From Chloroflexota bacterium (GTDB lineage: Bacteria > Chloroflexota > UBA11872): 64,000 nucleotides of DNA. The notes under the pieces were generated by a model. It was not told the DNA's origin and searched no databases. It saw only the letters and a program-made list of their open reading frames with translations. The stretch covers positions 1-64,000 of the forward strand of contig JAJEGF010000087.1 in NCBI GenBank assembly GCA_022820025.1, given 5' to 3'. Positions 18,378-27,574 of the stretch are shown piece by piece. The translations under genes were made by a program, and so were the position numbers. Every line of letters starts with the position of its first letter. Within the stretch, counting starts at the first letter, position 1.

Positions 18378-19388
18378 GACGCTGTCCACCTCTTTCGCGA
18401 ACGCCAGGGCCGCCCGCTCCACCACGTCAGCCAGCCGGCCGAGCGCCGCGCGGCGGCTGCGCGTATCCACGATCACGGCCCGGCCGCGCGGCAGCTCCAC
18501 AACTTGACCGGGCGGCTGGCGATCCAGGTCCGGCGGCAACTCGAACACCACGGACTTGCGCCCCGTCACGGCGCGCCCCAGCGCCCCGGCCGAAGCCGTT
18601 CCGCTGGAGTCCCAGAGCCGCTCGGCCAGCTCGCCGCACGCCGCGCGCATGCTCCGCGCCAAGCGCGCCAGGTCGGGGGCATCCCACAGGTGGCTGGCCT
18701 CCTTCGAGCCCAGCCAGCGCTCGGCGCATCCAAACCCGAACTCCGCCTGCTCGAATGTCACCAGCAGCCGCTCCAGCGAAGTCACGTCGCGCAATGCCGC
18801 CCCGTCGCGAACGGCCTGCGTAGCCCCGCGCACGGCCTCGATCCCAAACTGCACGCCGTAGATTTCAATGTCGTCTCCGAGAGGCACGAACAGGATTCCC
18901 GCAAGGTCCGGCACCGGGATCCGAGCCGGTTTCACCTGTCGGCCACGCCGCACGGCGCCATAGAGGCACTTGATCGGTGGATGAGCCGGTAACGCGCCGC
19001 TCCAGCCGTGGCTCAGGTCAACGTCGTCAGGTTCCAGTTGGTCCGGGCCCACGGCCCGGGCCACGCCATTGGAATCCACCGACTCGATCACACCAAACCG
19101 CCCGCCGCTGAAGACAGGCGCGATGACCAGCCGCCCGGCGTCCGTGTGCTTCCGCAGTGCGGCAACGGCGCTTTCAGGTTCGTCCTCGCCCCCGATCTCC
19201 AGCCCGACCCGAGTCAGGTCGGCGGCACGAAACAGCGTGGACATCATTCGCGCGTACCGCATCGTCTCCACATCGGCCGTCTCGCTCCACGGCACCCAGA
19301 ACGCCTCGCCCGAGCGCGTCACCAACGCGTCGACCGACCGCTCGATCCCCATCGCCGCCATCGCCGCCTGCAGCGCGTGAAAAGCCAT
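18360..19388 (-). CDS. Hypothetical protein, possible degenerate C39/BtrH-like fold
   Basis: 342 aa, not confidently recognised. The N-terminal third reads like a papain-like C39 domain without its Cys: helix MAFHALQAAMAAMGI, then SAVAALRKHTDAGRLVIAPV, then FGVIESVDSNG. The middle has ILFVPLGDDIEIYGVQFGIE, and the rest is helical and charged. No signal peptide or membrane segment was seen. It is 56 bp downstream of coaBC on the same strand. The fold suggestion is weak; coding is well supported by frame use and position. Confidence 0.6.
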   Translation of the reverse strand: MAFHALQAAMAAMGIERSVDALVTRSGEAFWVPWSETADVETMRYARMMSTLFRAADLTRVGLEIGGEDEPESAVAALRKHTDAGRLVIAPVFSGGRFGVIESVDSNGVARAVGPDQLEPDDVDLSHGWSGALPAHPPIKCLYGAVRRGRQVKPARIPVPDLAGILFVPLGDDIEIYGVQFGIEAVRGATQAVRDGAALRDVTSLERLLVTFEQAEFGFGCAERWLGSKEASHLWDAPDLARLARSMRAACGELAERLWDSSGTASAGALGRAVTGRKSVVFELPPDLDRQPPGQVVELPRGRAVIVDTRSRRAALGRLADVVERAALAFAKEVDSVGALTR

Positions 19389-19444
19389 GCCGCCCGCCGT
19401 TCGGTCCGACGGCCATCCCTTAAGCCGCGCGCCCGACGAAGCCG

Positions 19445-20641
19445 TCAGCGCCCGCCAATCATTTCAACCACCACGTCCAGCACCGCTGACGCCACCCCGG
19501 CCTTGCTCGTCAGCGGAATCTCCAGGTCGGGATGGTCGGGGCGCAGGATCGTGGCGGCGTTGGTCTCGGCGGCAAAACCGGTGTCCGACCCCGCCACGTC
19601 ATTGACGACCAGGGCGTCCAATTCCTTGCCGAGCAGCTTGTTCCTGGCGTTCTCCAGGTGGTCGTTGGTCTCCGCGGCGAAGCCAACGCGCAGGAATTCG
19701 CCCTGTAGGGATTGCAGCAGATCCGGATTCTCGATCAGGTCGATACCCGCCGGCTCCCCGCCGCGCTTCAGCTTCACGTCGAAGGTCGCCGCTGGCCGGT
19801 AGTCCCCCACCGCCGCGTTCATGATCAGCGCGTCGCAGCCCGCAACCGCCTGTTGCAGCGCGTCCAGCATCTCCTCGGCGGACTCGACGTGTTGCGTTTC
19901 CACCCCGGCCGGCGGCTCCACCGTCGCCGATCCAAGCACCAGCCGGGTCTTAGCTCCACGCTCGATGGCCGCGCGCGCCAATTCCACCCCCTGGCGACCG
20001 CTGGCCGGGTTGCCGATAAAGCGCACCGGGTCCATGTACTCCCGCGTGCCCCCGGCCGAGACCACCAGCACTCGATCTTTCAGCGGCCCGTTGCGTCCCA
20101 GCGTCGCTCGCACAACGTCCAACAGCACGGACGTTTCCGGAAGCCGCCCCTTGCCCTCCGCGCCCGAGGCCATCCGGCCGCTGTCCGGCTCGATCACACG
20201 CACGCCGCGCTTCTTCAGCGTCGCCAGGTTGTCCTGGGTGGCCGTGTTGGCGTACATCCCCGGCTCCATCGCCGGCGCGACCACGATCGGCGCCTGCATG
20301 GACAGCGCGACGGCCGACCCCAGGTCGTCCGCCTGCCCGTGCGCCAGCCGCGCAATCGCGTTAGCCGTCGCCGGTGCCACCAGCAGCACGTCCGCGTCGT
20401 TGGCCAGCCGCACGTGCGCGATTTCGTTCTGGGCGGTCATCGCAGTCTGCGCCGAATACACCGCCCGCTGGGTCAGCGCCTGGAACGTCAGCGGACCCAC
20501 GAAATCTTCGGCCGCACGCGACAAGACGGCATCCACTTCCGCCCCCGCCTGCGTGAGCTTGCTGGCCAGGTCCGACGCCTTGTAGGCCGCGATGCCGCCC
20601 GTGACATACAGCACCACGCGCGCGCCCTCCAGCACGCTCAC
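19445..20641 (-). CDS. coaBC: Phosphopantothenoylcysteine synthetase/decarboxylase
   Basis: 398 aa bifunctional coenzyme A enzyme. The N-terminal CoaC flavoprotein part has VLYVTGGIAAYKASDLA, LVAPATANAIARLAHG and PAMEPGMYANTATQDN. The C-terminal CoaB part has VVSAGGTREYMDPVRFIGNP and SGRQGVELARAA. The GTG at 20641 is chosen because it overlaps the coaX stop as GTGA; the ATG 30 bp upstream would lie inside coaX. It performs steps two and three after CoaX, so the pair is a functional operon. Confidence 0.94.
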   Translation of the reverse strand: MSVLEGARVVLYVTGGIAAYKASDLASKLTQAGAEVDAVLSRAAEDFVGPLTFQALTQRAVYSAQTAMTAQNEIAHVRLANDADVLLVAPATANAIARLAHGQADDLGSAVALSMQAPIVVAPAMEPGMYANTATQDNLATLKKRGVRVIEPDSGRMASGAEGKGRLPETSVLLDVVRATLGRNGPLKDRVLVVSAGGTREYMDPVRFIGNPASGRQGVELARAAIERGAKTRLVLGSATVEPPAGVETQHVESAEEMLDALQQAVAGCDALIMNAAVGDYRPAATFDVKLKRGGEPAGIDLIENPDLLQSLQGEFLRVGFAAETNDHLENARNKLLGKELDALVVNDVAGSDTGFAAETNAATILRPDHPDLEIPLTSKAGVASAVLDVVVEMIGGR

Positions 20642-21402
20642 GCCGCCGCCTCCGCCTGCTGGATCAGCCATAGCCCGCGCAGCGTCAGGTCCAGGTCCAC
20701 GATCTCGAACAGCCCCACGTCCTCCACCACCACCGGCGCCTGTCCGCCCGTCGCGATGGCCCGGTAGTCCGCGCCCAGTTCCGACTGCAACTGCTCGATC
20801 AGCCCGCGCACCATCCGCACGTACCCCCAGTACACGCCGGACTGCATGGACCCCGTGGTTTCAGTGCCAACCAGCCGCGCCGGCCGCGCCAGCTCGATCG
20901 AGGGCAACTGCGCGCCCGCCGCGGTGAGCGCGCGCGCCGTGTTCTGCATGCCCAGCGTAATGATCACCCCCGCCAGGCTGCCCGCCCCATTGACGATGTC
21001 GAAGGTGGTGACGCTGCCCAGGTCCACCACGATGGCCGGCGCCTGGTAGAAGTCGCGCGCCGCCAGCGCGTTTGCCACCCGGTCGATGCCCACCTGGGCC
21101 GGCCGGTCCACCGCCAGGTCGATCACCCGCACGTCCTGCGACCGCGCAATCAATGGCTCGCACCCGGAGGCAGCCCTCACCGCCGCGGCAATCCGCTCCG
21201 TCAATGCCGGCACCACCGACCCGATCACGGCCGCCTCGATCCCGGTCGCTCCATGGTGCGCCAGCATGGCGCGCAGCATCGCCTCGTGCTCGGCGGCGCT
21301 GCGGTTGAGGTCGCTGTGCACCGCCCAGCGCGCGCCCAACTGCTCGCCCTCGAAGACGCCGAATTTCGTGTCGGTGTTGCCGACGTCGACGACCAGAACC
21401 AT
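20638..21402 (-). CDS. coaX: Type III pantothenate kinase
   Basis: 254 aa ASKHA-fold kinase that phosphorylates pantothenate, the first step of CoA synthesis. Motifs: MVLVVDVGNTDTKFGVF (phosphate-1 loop), VGIDRVANALAARD (catalytic Asp) and VVDLGSVTTFDIVNG. The glycine-rich loop that is normally GGxIxPG reads AGVIITLGM here, an unusual change. Adjacent coaBC supports the role. Confidence 0.92.
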   Translation of the reverse strand: MVLVVDVGNTDTKFGVFEGEQLGARWAVHSDLNRSAAEHEAMLRAMLAHHGATGIEAAVIGSVVPALTERIAAAVRAASGCEPLIARSQDVRVIDLAVDRPAQVGIDRVANALAARDFYQAPAIVVDLGSVTTFDIVNGAGSLAGVIITLGMQNTARALTAAGAQLPSIELARPARLVGTETTGSMQSGVYWGYVRMVRGLIEQLQSELGADYRAIATGGQAPVVVEDVGLFEIVDLDLTLRGLWLIQQAEAAA

Positions 21403-21466
21403 TCAAACTGCTCGCCCAGCCGTCGCCGCTTATCATATCGCCGACCCAGCCCCGGAAACGCACCCC

Positions 21467-22300
21467 TTGGCCGACCTGCCGTCCCCGCTCCGCCTCACCC
21501 ACATGACCTGGCCCGAGGTCGAGCGCGCCCGCGACGGCGTGGAGCTGGTCCTGATCCCCGTCGGCTCCATCGAGCAGCACGGCCCCAACACCTCGCTCGA
21601 CACCGACCTGGTGATCTGCGAGGACCTCAGCCTACGCCTGGCCGAACGCTTCCACCCCCGCCTGCTCGTGGCCCCCACCATGCCCTACGGCATGTCGACC
21701 TATCACATGGGCTTCCCCGGCTCGATCACGCTTCGCCCCCAGACCTTCCTGCACGTCCTGGAAGACCAGCTGGCCTCGCTGCTGCACCACGGCTTCACGC
21801 GCTTCCTGCTCACCAACTGGCACAGCGGCAACACCTCGATCATGAACCTGTCCATGCAGACCCTGCCCACCCGCCTGCCCCTGGACTTCCTCGCCGCCAT
21901 CTCCCTCTACGATCTGGAGGACGAGGACCTGGAGGACGAAATCGTCAAGTCCCCCACCTCCGGCCACGCCTGCGAGCTGGAAACCGCCGAACTAATGGCC
22001 CTCCGCCCCGACCGCGTCAAGTACGACAGCCTGGCCCCCGGCGACCTCAGCCCGCGCGGCAGCCGCCTGCGCCAGCGATTCTGGCGACGCTCCATCCGCC
22101 GCAACCACGACTTCTCCGACTTCTCGGCCAACGGCGCCGTGGGGAACGCCACCCTGGCCACCGCCGAGGACGGCTGGCGCATGATTCGCATCATCGAGGA
22201 ACGCGCCGACAAGCTCATTACCACCCTCCTCGACTCGCCCGACGACCTGCTCGCCCGCGGCCGTATCCCCGGCTGGCGCCACGCCCTGCACAATCGATGA
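21467..22300 (+). CDS. Creatininase-family metal-dependent amidohydrolase (copy 1)
   Basis: 277 aa from a TTG start at 21467, or 265 aa from ATG 21503. The TTG is preferred because it restores a 12-residue lead (LADLPSPLRLTH) matching the lead of copy 2. Metal-site motifs are PVGSIEQHGPNTSLDTD, NWHSGN (family NGHGGN) and SGHACELETAE. The creatininase family opens cyclic amides or formamides; the exact substrate is unknown. The stop overlaps the start of copy 2 as ATGA. Confidence 0.88.
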   Translation: MADLPSPLRLTHMTWPEVERARDGVELVLIPVGSIEQHGPNTSLDTDLVICEDLSLRLAERFHPRLLVAPTMPYGMSTYHMGFPGSITLRPQTFLHVLEDQLASLLHHGFTRFLLTNWHSGNTSIMNLSMQTLPTRLPLDFLAAISLYDLEDEDLEDEIVKSPTSGHACELETAELMALRPDRVKYDSLAPGDLSPRGSRLRQRFWRRSIRRNHDFSDFSANGAVGNATLATAEDGWRMIRIIEERADKLITTLLDSPDDLLARGRIPGWRHALHNR

Positions 22301-23118
22301 GCGAACCAGTCAGCTTCGCCCTGCACAAGATGTCCTGGCCGGAGGTGGCCAAGGCCGCCGAGACGGTCGAGTTGGTGCTCATCCCCATCGGCTCCACCGA
22401 GCAGCACGGCCCCAACCTGGGCCTCGGCCAGGACCACGTCATCGCCAACGCCTACTGCGAACGCGCCGCCGAACGCCTGGCCCCGCGCCTGCTCGCCCTA
22501 CCCGCCATCCCCTGGGGCATCTCCGACCACCACATGAACTTCCCCGGCACCATGACCCTGCGCCCCGAGACCTTCCTCGAGCTACTGGAAGACATCATCG
22601 TCTCCATGCGCCACCACGGCTTTCGGCGCTTCCTGATCGTCAACGGCCACGGCGGCAACCGGGCGCTCATGTCCGTCGCCGTACAGGACATCGGCTTCCG
22701 CCTGGACATCGACTTTCTCGGCTGCGTCGGCCACTACACCCTCGGCGACGACTCAAAGCTCAAGGCCATCGCCGGCGAGATCCCCGGCGGCCACGCCTGC
22801 GAGATGGAAAGTTCGCACGACTACTACCTGGCGCCTGACCTCATCCGCGAAGAAACGCTGTCCCTTGGCACCGTCGACAAGACCTTCATGGCCATGCTCG
22901 AGCCCCTCACCGATCTCGAACTCGAGTGGCCCAATGCCTTCAACGCCCACGCCCCATCCGGCGCCCTCGGCGACGCCCGCAAGGGCACCCGCGAAGTCGG
23001 CGAGAGCCTCATCGAATCCTCCATCGACGAACTCGCCGAAATCCTCAATCACCTCCGCCACTCCCCCCGCTGGAACGGCCCACCACACGGCCAGGTACAC
23101 GTCACTCGGAAGGACTGA
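22297..23118 (+). CDS. Creatininase-family metal-dependent amidohydrolase (copy 2)
   Basis: 273 aa, paralogous to the preceding gene. Motifs are PIGSTEQHGPNLGLGQD, the canonical VNGHGGN and GGHACEMESSHD, so all expected metal ligands are present. The start overlaps the previous stop. Tandem copies that differ in the NGHGGN motif (NWHSGN in copy 1) suggest either two specificities or a hetero-oligomer. Confidence 0.9.
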   Translation: MSEPVSFALHKMSWPEVAKAAETVELVLIPIGSTEQHGPNLGLGQDHVIANAYCERAAERLAPRLLALPAIPWGISDHHMNFPGTMTLRPETFLELLEDIIVSMRHHGFRRFLIVNGHGGNRALMSVAVQDIGFRLDIDFLGCVGHYTLGDDSKLKAIAGEIPGGHACEMESSHDYYLAPDLIREETLSLGTVDKTFMAMLEPLTDLELEWPNAFNAHAPSGALGDARKGTREVGESLIESSIDELAEILNHLRHSPRWNGPPHGQVHVTRKD

Positions 23119-23264
23119 ACCGAAGGCGGATTGCGTAGCCCGGCGTGACGCCGCCCGGCCAGCCGCTGAGCTCACGTAGGCACAACCGTCCAGGGCGAAA
23201 TCGCTGCTATGTTCGGAATAGACGGCACTTCGGAATTGGCGTGTTGACGTCACGGGCCTCGGCC

Positions 23265-25322
23265 ATGCTCACGGCGATGTTCCTGCCGCGGGACGAGCTC
23301 TCCGACCAGGAACGGGCGTCTGGCCTGCGCGCCTTGAATTACCAGGCCATTGCGGCAGCGGCTTCCGACGGCCTGGTGTCGGGCGGATTCCTGGCCGCCT
23401 TTGCCCTGCTGCTGGGCGCCTCGAACGTCCACATCGGGATCATCACGGCCTTGCCGCCGATCTTGCAGCCCGTTCAGCTGGTTGCCGTCGTCCTCATCGA
23501 GCGCCTGCGCGTGCGAAAGCCGTTCGCCGTGCTGAGCTACCTGATCGCCTATGCCGCCTGGATTCCGGTCGCGCTCATCCCCTTTGCTATTGACGTTCCC
23601 AATGCCGGCGCCGTCACGCTCCTGCTGGTCTTCGTAGCGATTCGCGGTGTGGCGCAGGCGTTTCTGAACCCAAGTTGGATCGGCTGGATCCGGGACATCG
23701 TGCCAAACGACGTCATGGGCAGTTTCTTTTCGCAGCGCATGCGCATCGCCACGATTGCCGCCGCCGTCGCCGGACTTGTCGGGGCCTTCTACATCGACTG
23801 GTGGGCCGGCCGCGTGCCCGAGCCGGAACAGATCTACGGCTACTCCTACGCCATGTTGTTCGGGAGCATTCTGCTCGGGTTCGGGGCCGTTGGCTTCATG
23901 GCCCGCATGCCCGAGCCGCGCATGGTCACGCCGGAAGGACAGCGGCCGACAATCGCTGGGATGCTCGCGGCGCCGCTGCGGGACGCAAACTATCGGCGAC
24001 TCATGAGTTTCCTGATGATCTGGAACCTCGCCACGCAGTTGGCCGTGCCTTTCTTTTCGGTTTACATGCTGGTCAAGCTGGAGATGCCACTGTCAGCCGT
24101 CGTCGGCTTTGGCGTGCTGAGCCAGCTGACCAGTGTGCTGTTTGTAAACGTCTGGGGAGGCTACGTTGATCGATTCGGAAGCAAGGTTGTGTTGTCGACA
24201 AGCTCATCGCTATTCCTTCTCGTTATTTTGGGATGGACCTTCACAACCACGCCCGATCAGCACCTCCTCACCGTGCCGTTGCTGATCGTGCTTCACTTCC
24301 TGATCGGCATCGCCAGCGCCGGCATAAACCTCGCCTCCACCACCATCCGCATGAAGATGGCGCCGCAGGCGCAATCGACCTCCTACCTCACGGGCGCCTC
24401 CCTTGCCGCCAGTCTCGGCGCGGGCATCGGCCCGATTCTCGGTGGCGCGTTTGTCGATTTCTTCAGCGTCCGCCGCTTCGAAATCTCAATCGAGTGGGTC
24501 GACCCGGCACGAACCGTCGAGTTCCCCGCGGTCTTCCTCACGGGATACGACTTCCTGTTCGCCCTGGCCTTTCTCTTCGGACTGCTCACCCTGAGCGTGC
24601 TCGGACGAGTCCGGGAAGCGGGCGAGTCGAACCGGGAGGCTGTGATGAGCGAGCTTGCGGCGCAAACCCGCGAGAATCTGCGCGTCTTGAATTCCGTCCC
24701 GGGGATGAATCTGGTCGGCAGCCTGCCCCTCGGAAGGCGGCGCGTTGTACCGGCCGTCGCGGGCCTCGATGTGGCCGCCGGCGTCACCGCCTACCAACTG
24801 GCCGCCTCAATCCGCTCCGTCGCCACCACCGCCGCCCGCGGCGGCGCGACCGCCAGGCAGTTGCAGTCGCGGGTGAACCAGACAATCGCTCGCGCGGTGC
24901 GGGAAACCGACAACATGCGGCAGCAAGGCGCGGCGTTGGCCTTTGGCGCCGTCCAGGGCGCCGTGCAAGCCGCCGCGGAATCGGGCATCGGCGTCCGGCG
25001 CCTGCTCCGGGAGTCGATTTCCGGGCTCCTGGACGCGACGGCCGAGGCGGGGGACGACCCCCGAACAGTCCTGCAGGGTGCGATTGCGGGCGCTATTCAC
25101 GCCGCGGACGACGCCGGCCTGTCAGTGGACGCCGTCGCCTCCGACGCCATCGAGGCATCTCGCGCCGCCGCGCCTCAGCTTGGACTCTCGGAAAGGGAAG
25201 CCGTCGCCTACGCCGCCGAAGCGGCCGTCCAGGCTTCCGCCGACCTCCCCGAAGACTCCCGGACTCGTATCCGCAACGCTGCGCTGGAGGCCATCTTGCT
25301 GTCCGCCCATGATGAGTCGTGA
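23265..25322 (+). CDS. MFS transporter with long Ala-rich C-terminal domain
   Basis: 685 aa. Residues 1 to about 450 form a 12-helix MFS core (GLVSGGFLAAFALLLGASNV, SQLTSVLFVNVWGGYVDRFG). From about residue 460 an unusual soluble tail of ~225 residues follows, rich in Ala, Gly and charged residues. It has repeated helical units such as FGAVQGAVQAAAESGI, QGAIAGAIHAADDAG and AYAAEAAVQASADLP. The ATG at 23265 is chosen over earlier in-frame starts because upstream residues are basic and non-membrane. Substrate unknown. Confidence 0.82.
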   Translation: MLTAMFLPRDELSDQERASGLRALNYQAIAAAASDGLVSGGFLAAFALLLGASNVHIGIITALPPILQPVQLVAVVLIERLRVRKPFAVLSYLIAYAAWIPVALIPFAIDVPNAGAVTLLLVFVAIRGVAQAFLNPSWIGWIRDIVPNDVMGSFFSQRMRIATIAAAVAGLVGAFYIDWWAGRVPEPEQIYGYSYAMLFGSILLGFGAVGFMARMPEPRMVTPEGQRPTIAGMLAAPLRDANYRRLMSFLMIWNLATQLAVPFFSVYMLVKLEMPLSAVVGFGVLSQLTSVLFVNVWGGYVDRFGSKVVLSTSSSLFLLVILGWTFTTTPDQHLLTVPLLIVLHFLIGIASAGINLASTTIRMKMAPQAQSTSYLTGASLAASLGAGIGPILGGAFVDFFSVRRFEISIEWVDPARTVEFPAVFLTGYDFLFALAFLFGLLTLSVLGRVREAGESNREAVMSELAAQTRENLRVLNSVPGMNLVGSLPLGRRRVVPAVAGLDVAAGVTAYQLAASIRSVATTAARGGATARQLQSRVNQTIARAVRETDNMRQQGAALAFGAVQGAVQAAAESGIGVRRLLRESISGLLDATAEAGDDPRTVLQGAIAGAIHAADDAGLSVDAVASDAIEASRAAAPQLGLSEREAVAYAAEAAVQASADLPEDSRTRIRNAALEAILLSAHDES

Positions 25323-25421
25323 AACAGCCGGCCATGCGTTCCATCGATACTTGCAAACGCCTCGCTCCCGGAGCGTTCCGAGCCTTGATATATCCGGCAA
25401 CCACTAGTTGCAAATGTGTTA

Positions 25422-25466
25422 GAGTATTAACTCAATGCCTGTATTGATCGACAAATTCGTAGGCAT
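25422..25466. promoter_or_regulatory. AT-richer leader with inverted repeats upstream of corA-like gene
   Basis: In the 211-bp gap before the CorA-type gene there is a patch with GAGT-ATTA-ACTC (25422-25433) and a 6-bp inverted repeat ATGCCT/AGGCAT (25435-25440 and 25461-25466). These could form a leader hairpin or operator. No match to a known Mg2+ riboswitch was recognised. Confidence 0.2.
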
Positions 25467-25533
25467 CTTCGTGAATAACAACCCGTCTCGACCAGTACTC
25501 AGGACTCCTCGCGGTACCACCTAGCATCGATCC

Positions 25534-26781
25534 ATGCCGTTCACGTCCTACTATCTGGATGCTAGCAACGAATTGCATAGTGAGCTTGAACATGCCCGGG
25601 TTAAATCAACTCTTGATTCAGGCGCAGGCGTCCTCTGGCTCGATATAGACAGCCCGGATGACAGCGATGAAGCGCTCTTGCTCGAGGTATTCGGCTTTCA
25701 CCCCCTGCTGGTTGACGCCAGCCTGGACACCAATGCCAGCATGGCCCGCGTGGAAGACTTCGGACGCTACGTCTTCGTCAATGCCCGTAGCATCGACTAC
25801 ACACTGGAACAAGACGTACTCCGAACGACGAATCTCAGTATGTTTATCGGGTCGAATTACGTCGTTACGATTCACAACGTCGCGATGCCCAGCGTCGAGG
25901 CCATTCGAGGACTGGTCGAAATCGACGGCCGCCCAATGGCCAAAGGGCCCGCATTCCTGGCGCATGCCCACTTCGACGCCCTGATCCAGGCCATCCTCCC
26001 GACGCTGGAGCGCATGAGCGATCGAGCGGACGCCATTGAGGAGCAAATCCTCGCCAACCCCGACGACTCCGCGCTCGCGACGCTCATGGCGCTGAAGCGG
26101 TCCAGCCTCGCCCTGAATCGCTCGCTGTTGCCGCAGCGGGACGTGTTGAGCCGATTGGGCCGGCGGGAGTTTGAGTTAATCGGCAGCGGCGTCGATCTCT
26201 ACTTCCGCGATCTCTTCGAGGACCTGGTGCGCGTTCAGGCCGCCAACGACGCCATCAGGGAGCGCGCCGATACCGCCCTCGCCACCTATCTCTCGGCAAT
26301 CTCGAACCGACAAAACGAAATCATGAAGGTCCTGTCGATCATCGCCACCATTTTCATGCCGCTGGGACTGATCGCCGGCATTTTCGGCATGAACTTCCAG
26401 AACATGCCCGGCACCGAGTTCCAGTGGGGGTACCACATTGTCTGGGTTCTCGCCCTGGTTGGCTTTGTCATTACGCTCTGGATGCTCTGGCTCAAGCGCT
26501 GGCTGGTCGGCGGACACAGTCTGCTGCGCCGACAGAGGCTCCGACGCTTCGTTCCCACGGCCGTTGACCCCGTTCGCCTCACCGCCTACGTCGGTCGCGC
26601 CGCCGCGCGAAACCTCCAGCGGATGACCGATCTCCCAACCATCCGCGTCAAGCAGGCGCCCTTGAAGCGCCGCTTCGAGCCTGTCCCGTTCAAGCTCGCG
26701 GGCGCCTTGGTCGGGAAGCTTCGTCCGCGTCGCCGGTCGCCGCACCAAAGCGCGCATCCTCGTAGCCGACGCGACTCATGA
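25534..26781 (+). CDS. CorA-family divalent cation channel with basic C-terminal tail
   Basis: 415 aa. A cytoplasmic funnel domain (residues 1-~260) is followed by pore helix 1, the selectivity motif GMNFQNMPG near residue 285, and helix 2 (VLALVGFVITLWMLWL). Standard CorA proteins end just after helix 2. This one continues for about 95 residues rich in Arg and Lys, ending HQSAHPRSRRDS. Mg2+ or Co2+ uptake is the family role. The tail has no recognised domain. Confidence 0.92.
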   Translation: MPFTSYYLDASNELHSELEHARVKSTLDSGAGVLWLDIDSPDDSDEALLLEVFGFHPLLVDASLDTNASMARVEDFGRYVFVNARSIDYTLEQDVLRTTNLSMFIGSNYVVTIHNVAMPSVEAIRGLVEIDGRPMAKGPAFLAHAHFDALIQAILPTLERMSDRADAIEEQILANPDDSALATLMALKRSSLALNRSLLPQRDVLSRLGRREFELIGSGVDLYFRDLFEDLVRVQAANDAIRERADTALATYLSAISNRQNEIMKVLSIIATIFMPLGLIAGIFGMNFQNMPGTEFQWGYHIVWVLALVGFVITLWMLWLKRWLVGGHSLLRRQRLRRFVPTAVDPVRLTAYVGRAAARNLQRMTDLPTIRVKQAPLKRRFEPVPFKLAGALVGKLRPRRRSPHQSAHPRSRRDS

Positions 26782-26953
26782 AGAGCTCCATGGCTTCGCC
26801 GCCGGATCAGCCCCCGACACGACCAGGTACACGTCAACAGAAGGGCATGCGTTGCAGGCAAGCGCGTGGCGCTCGTCGTGAACACACTTATGACCGCCCG
26901 CGACCATTTGGGCGACCGTATGCACAGCAATCGGATGAAATGACAGACGAGCG

Positions 26954-27415
26954 ATGAATGCAACCCACAAGCAAGCCCGACATTCTCACCCGGCAAAGCC
27001 GCGAACCTGCCCTCCACTTACATTCATTGCCGCCGTTTTCGTAGTCGCCTTCGCGGCACTTGGGGCATGCGGAGCTTCGTCAGGCAACTCATCGGCCGGG
27101 TCCACCGGTTCTGCGCCCCCGGAGATGCCGTTTACCGTGGAAGGTCATGGTGAATTCGTATCGGACGACTTCCTTCTTGAGCCTGGAAAATACTCGGCCA
27201 CAATCAATGTCAGCGGGAACGGTGACCAGTCCGGAACGCCCAGGAGTTTCATCGTCACGCTCTTCCCGGCTTCCCTTGGACACCCGTCGCTCCTGGCGGA
27301 AGCCGTCACCGAATCAGGCAATTGGCAGACGACAACAACCGTTCTAGATCGCAAGCACTTCTATCTGGACGTCGTCGCCACTGGCGAGTGGACGGTCACA
27401 CTCAAGCCACTCTGA
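26954..27415 (+). CDS. Predicted lipoprotein, unknown function
   Basis: 153 aa. A basic N-terminus is followed by a hydrophobic segment (FIAAVFVVAFAALGAC) ending in a lipobox with Cys near residue 39. A Ser/Gly linker (GASSGNSSAGSTGSAP) leads to a small beta-rich domain containing GHGEFVSDDFLLEPGKYSAT. The C-terminal domain looks like a compact beta sandwich exported outside the membrane. An internal Met closer to the hydrophobic stretch was not found, so the long N-terminal lead is uncertain. Confidence 0.7.
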   Translation: MNATHKQARHSHPAKPRTCPPLTFIAAVFVVAFAALGACGASSGNSSAGSTGSAPPEMPFTVEGHGEFVSDDFLLEPGKYSATINVSGNGDQSGTPRSFIVTLFPASLGHPSLLAEAVTESGNWQTTTTVLDRKHFYLDVVATGEWTVTLKPL

Positions 27416-27574
27416 GGCTGGCGAAACCGTCCATTCTGGCCCTCGCTTGCCCGGTACTCGGTGAATTGCAGCGGCTTCACAGCGAAGACTAATGACGCTT
27501 CATGCGGCACCCAGCGAGTCACCCGTGTCACGGCTGTCTGGAAAGCAGACTCGTTTCCCTTGGGGCGCTAATTC

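Noticed and set aside
25403-25533. Mg2+ riboswitch (M-box or ykoK type) before the CorA gene
   Set aside because: Inverted repeats are present but short, and no conserved M-box core could be recognised.
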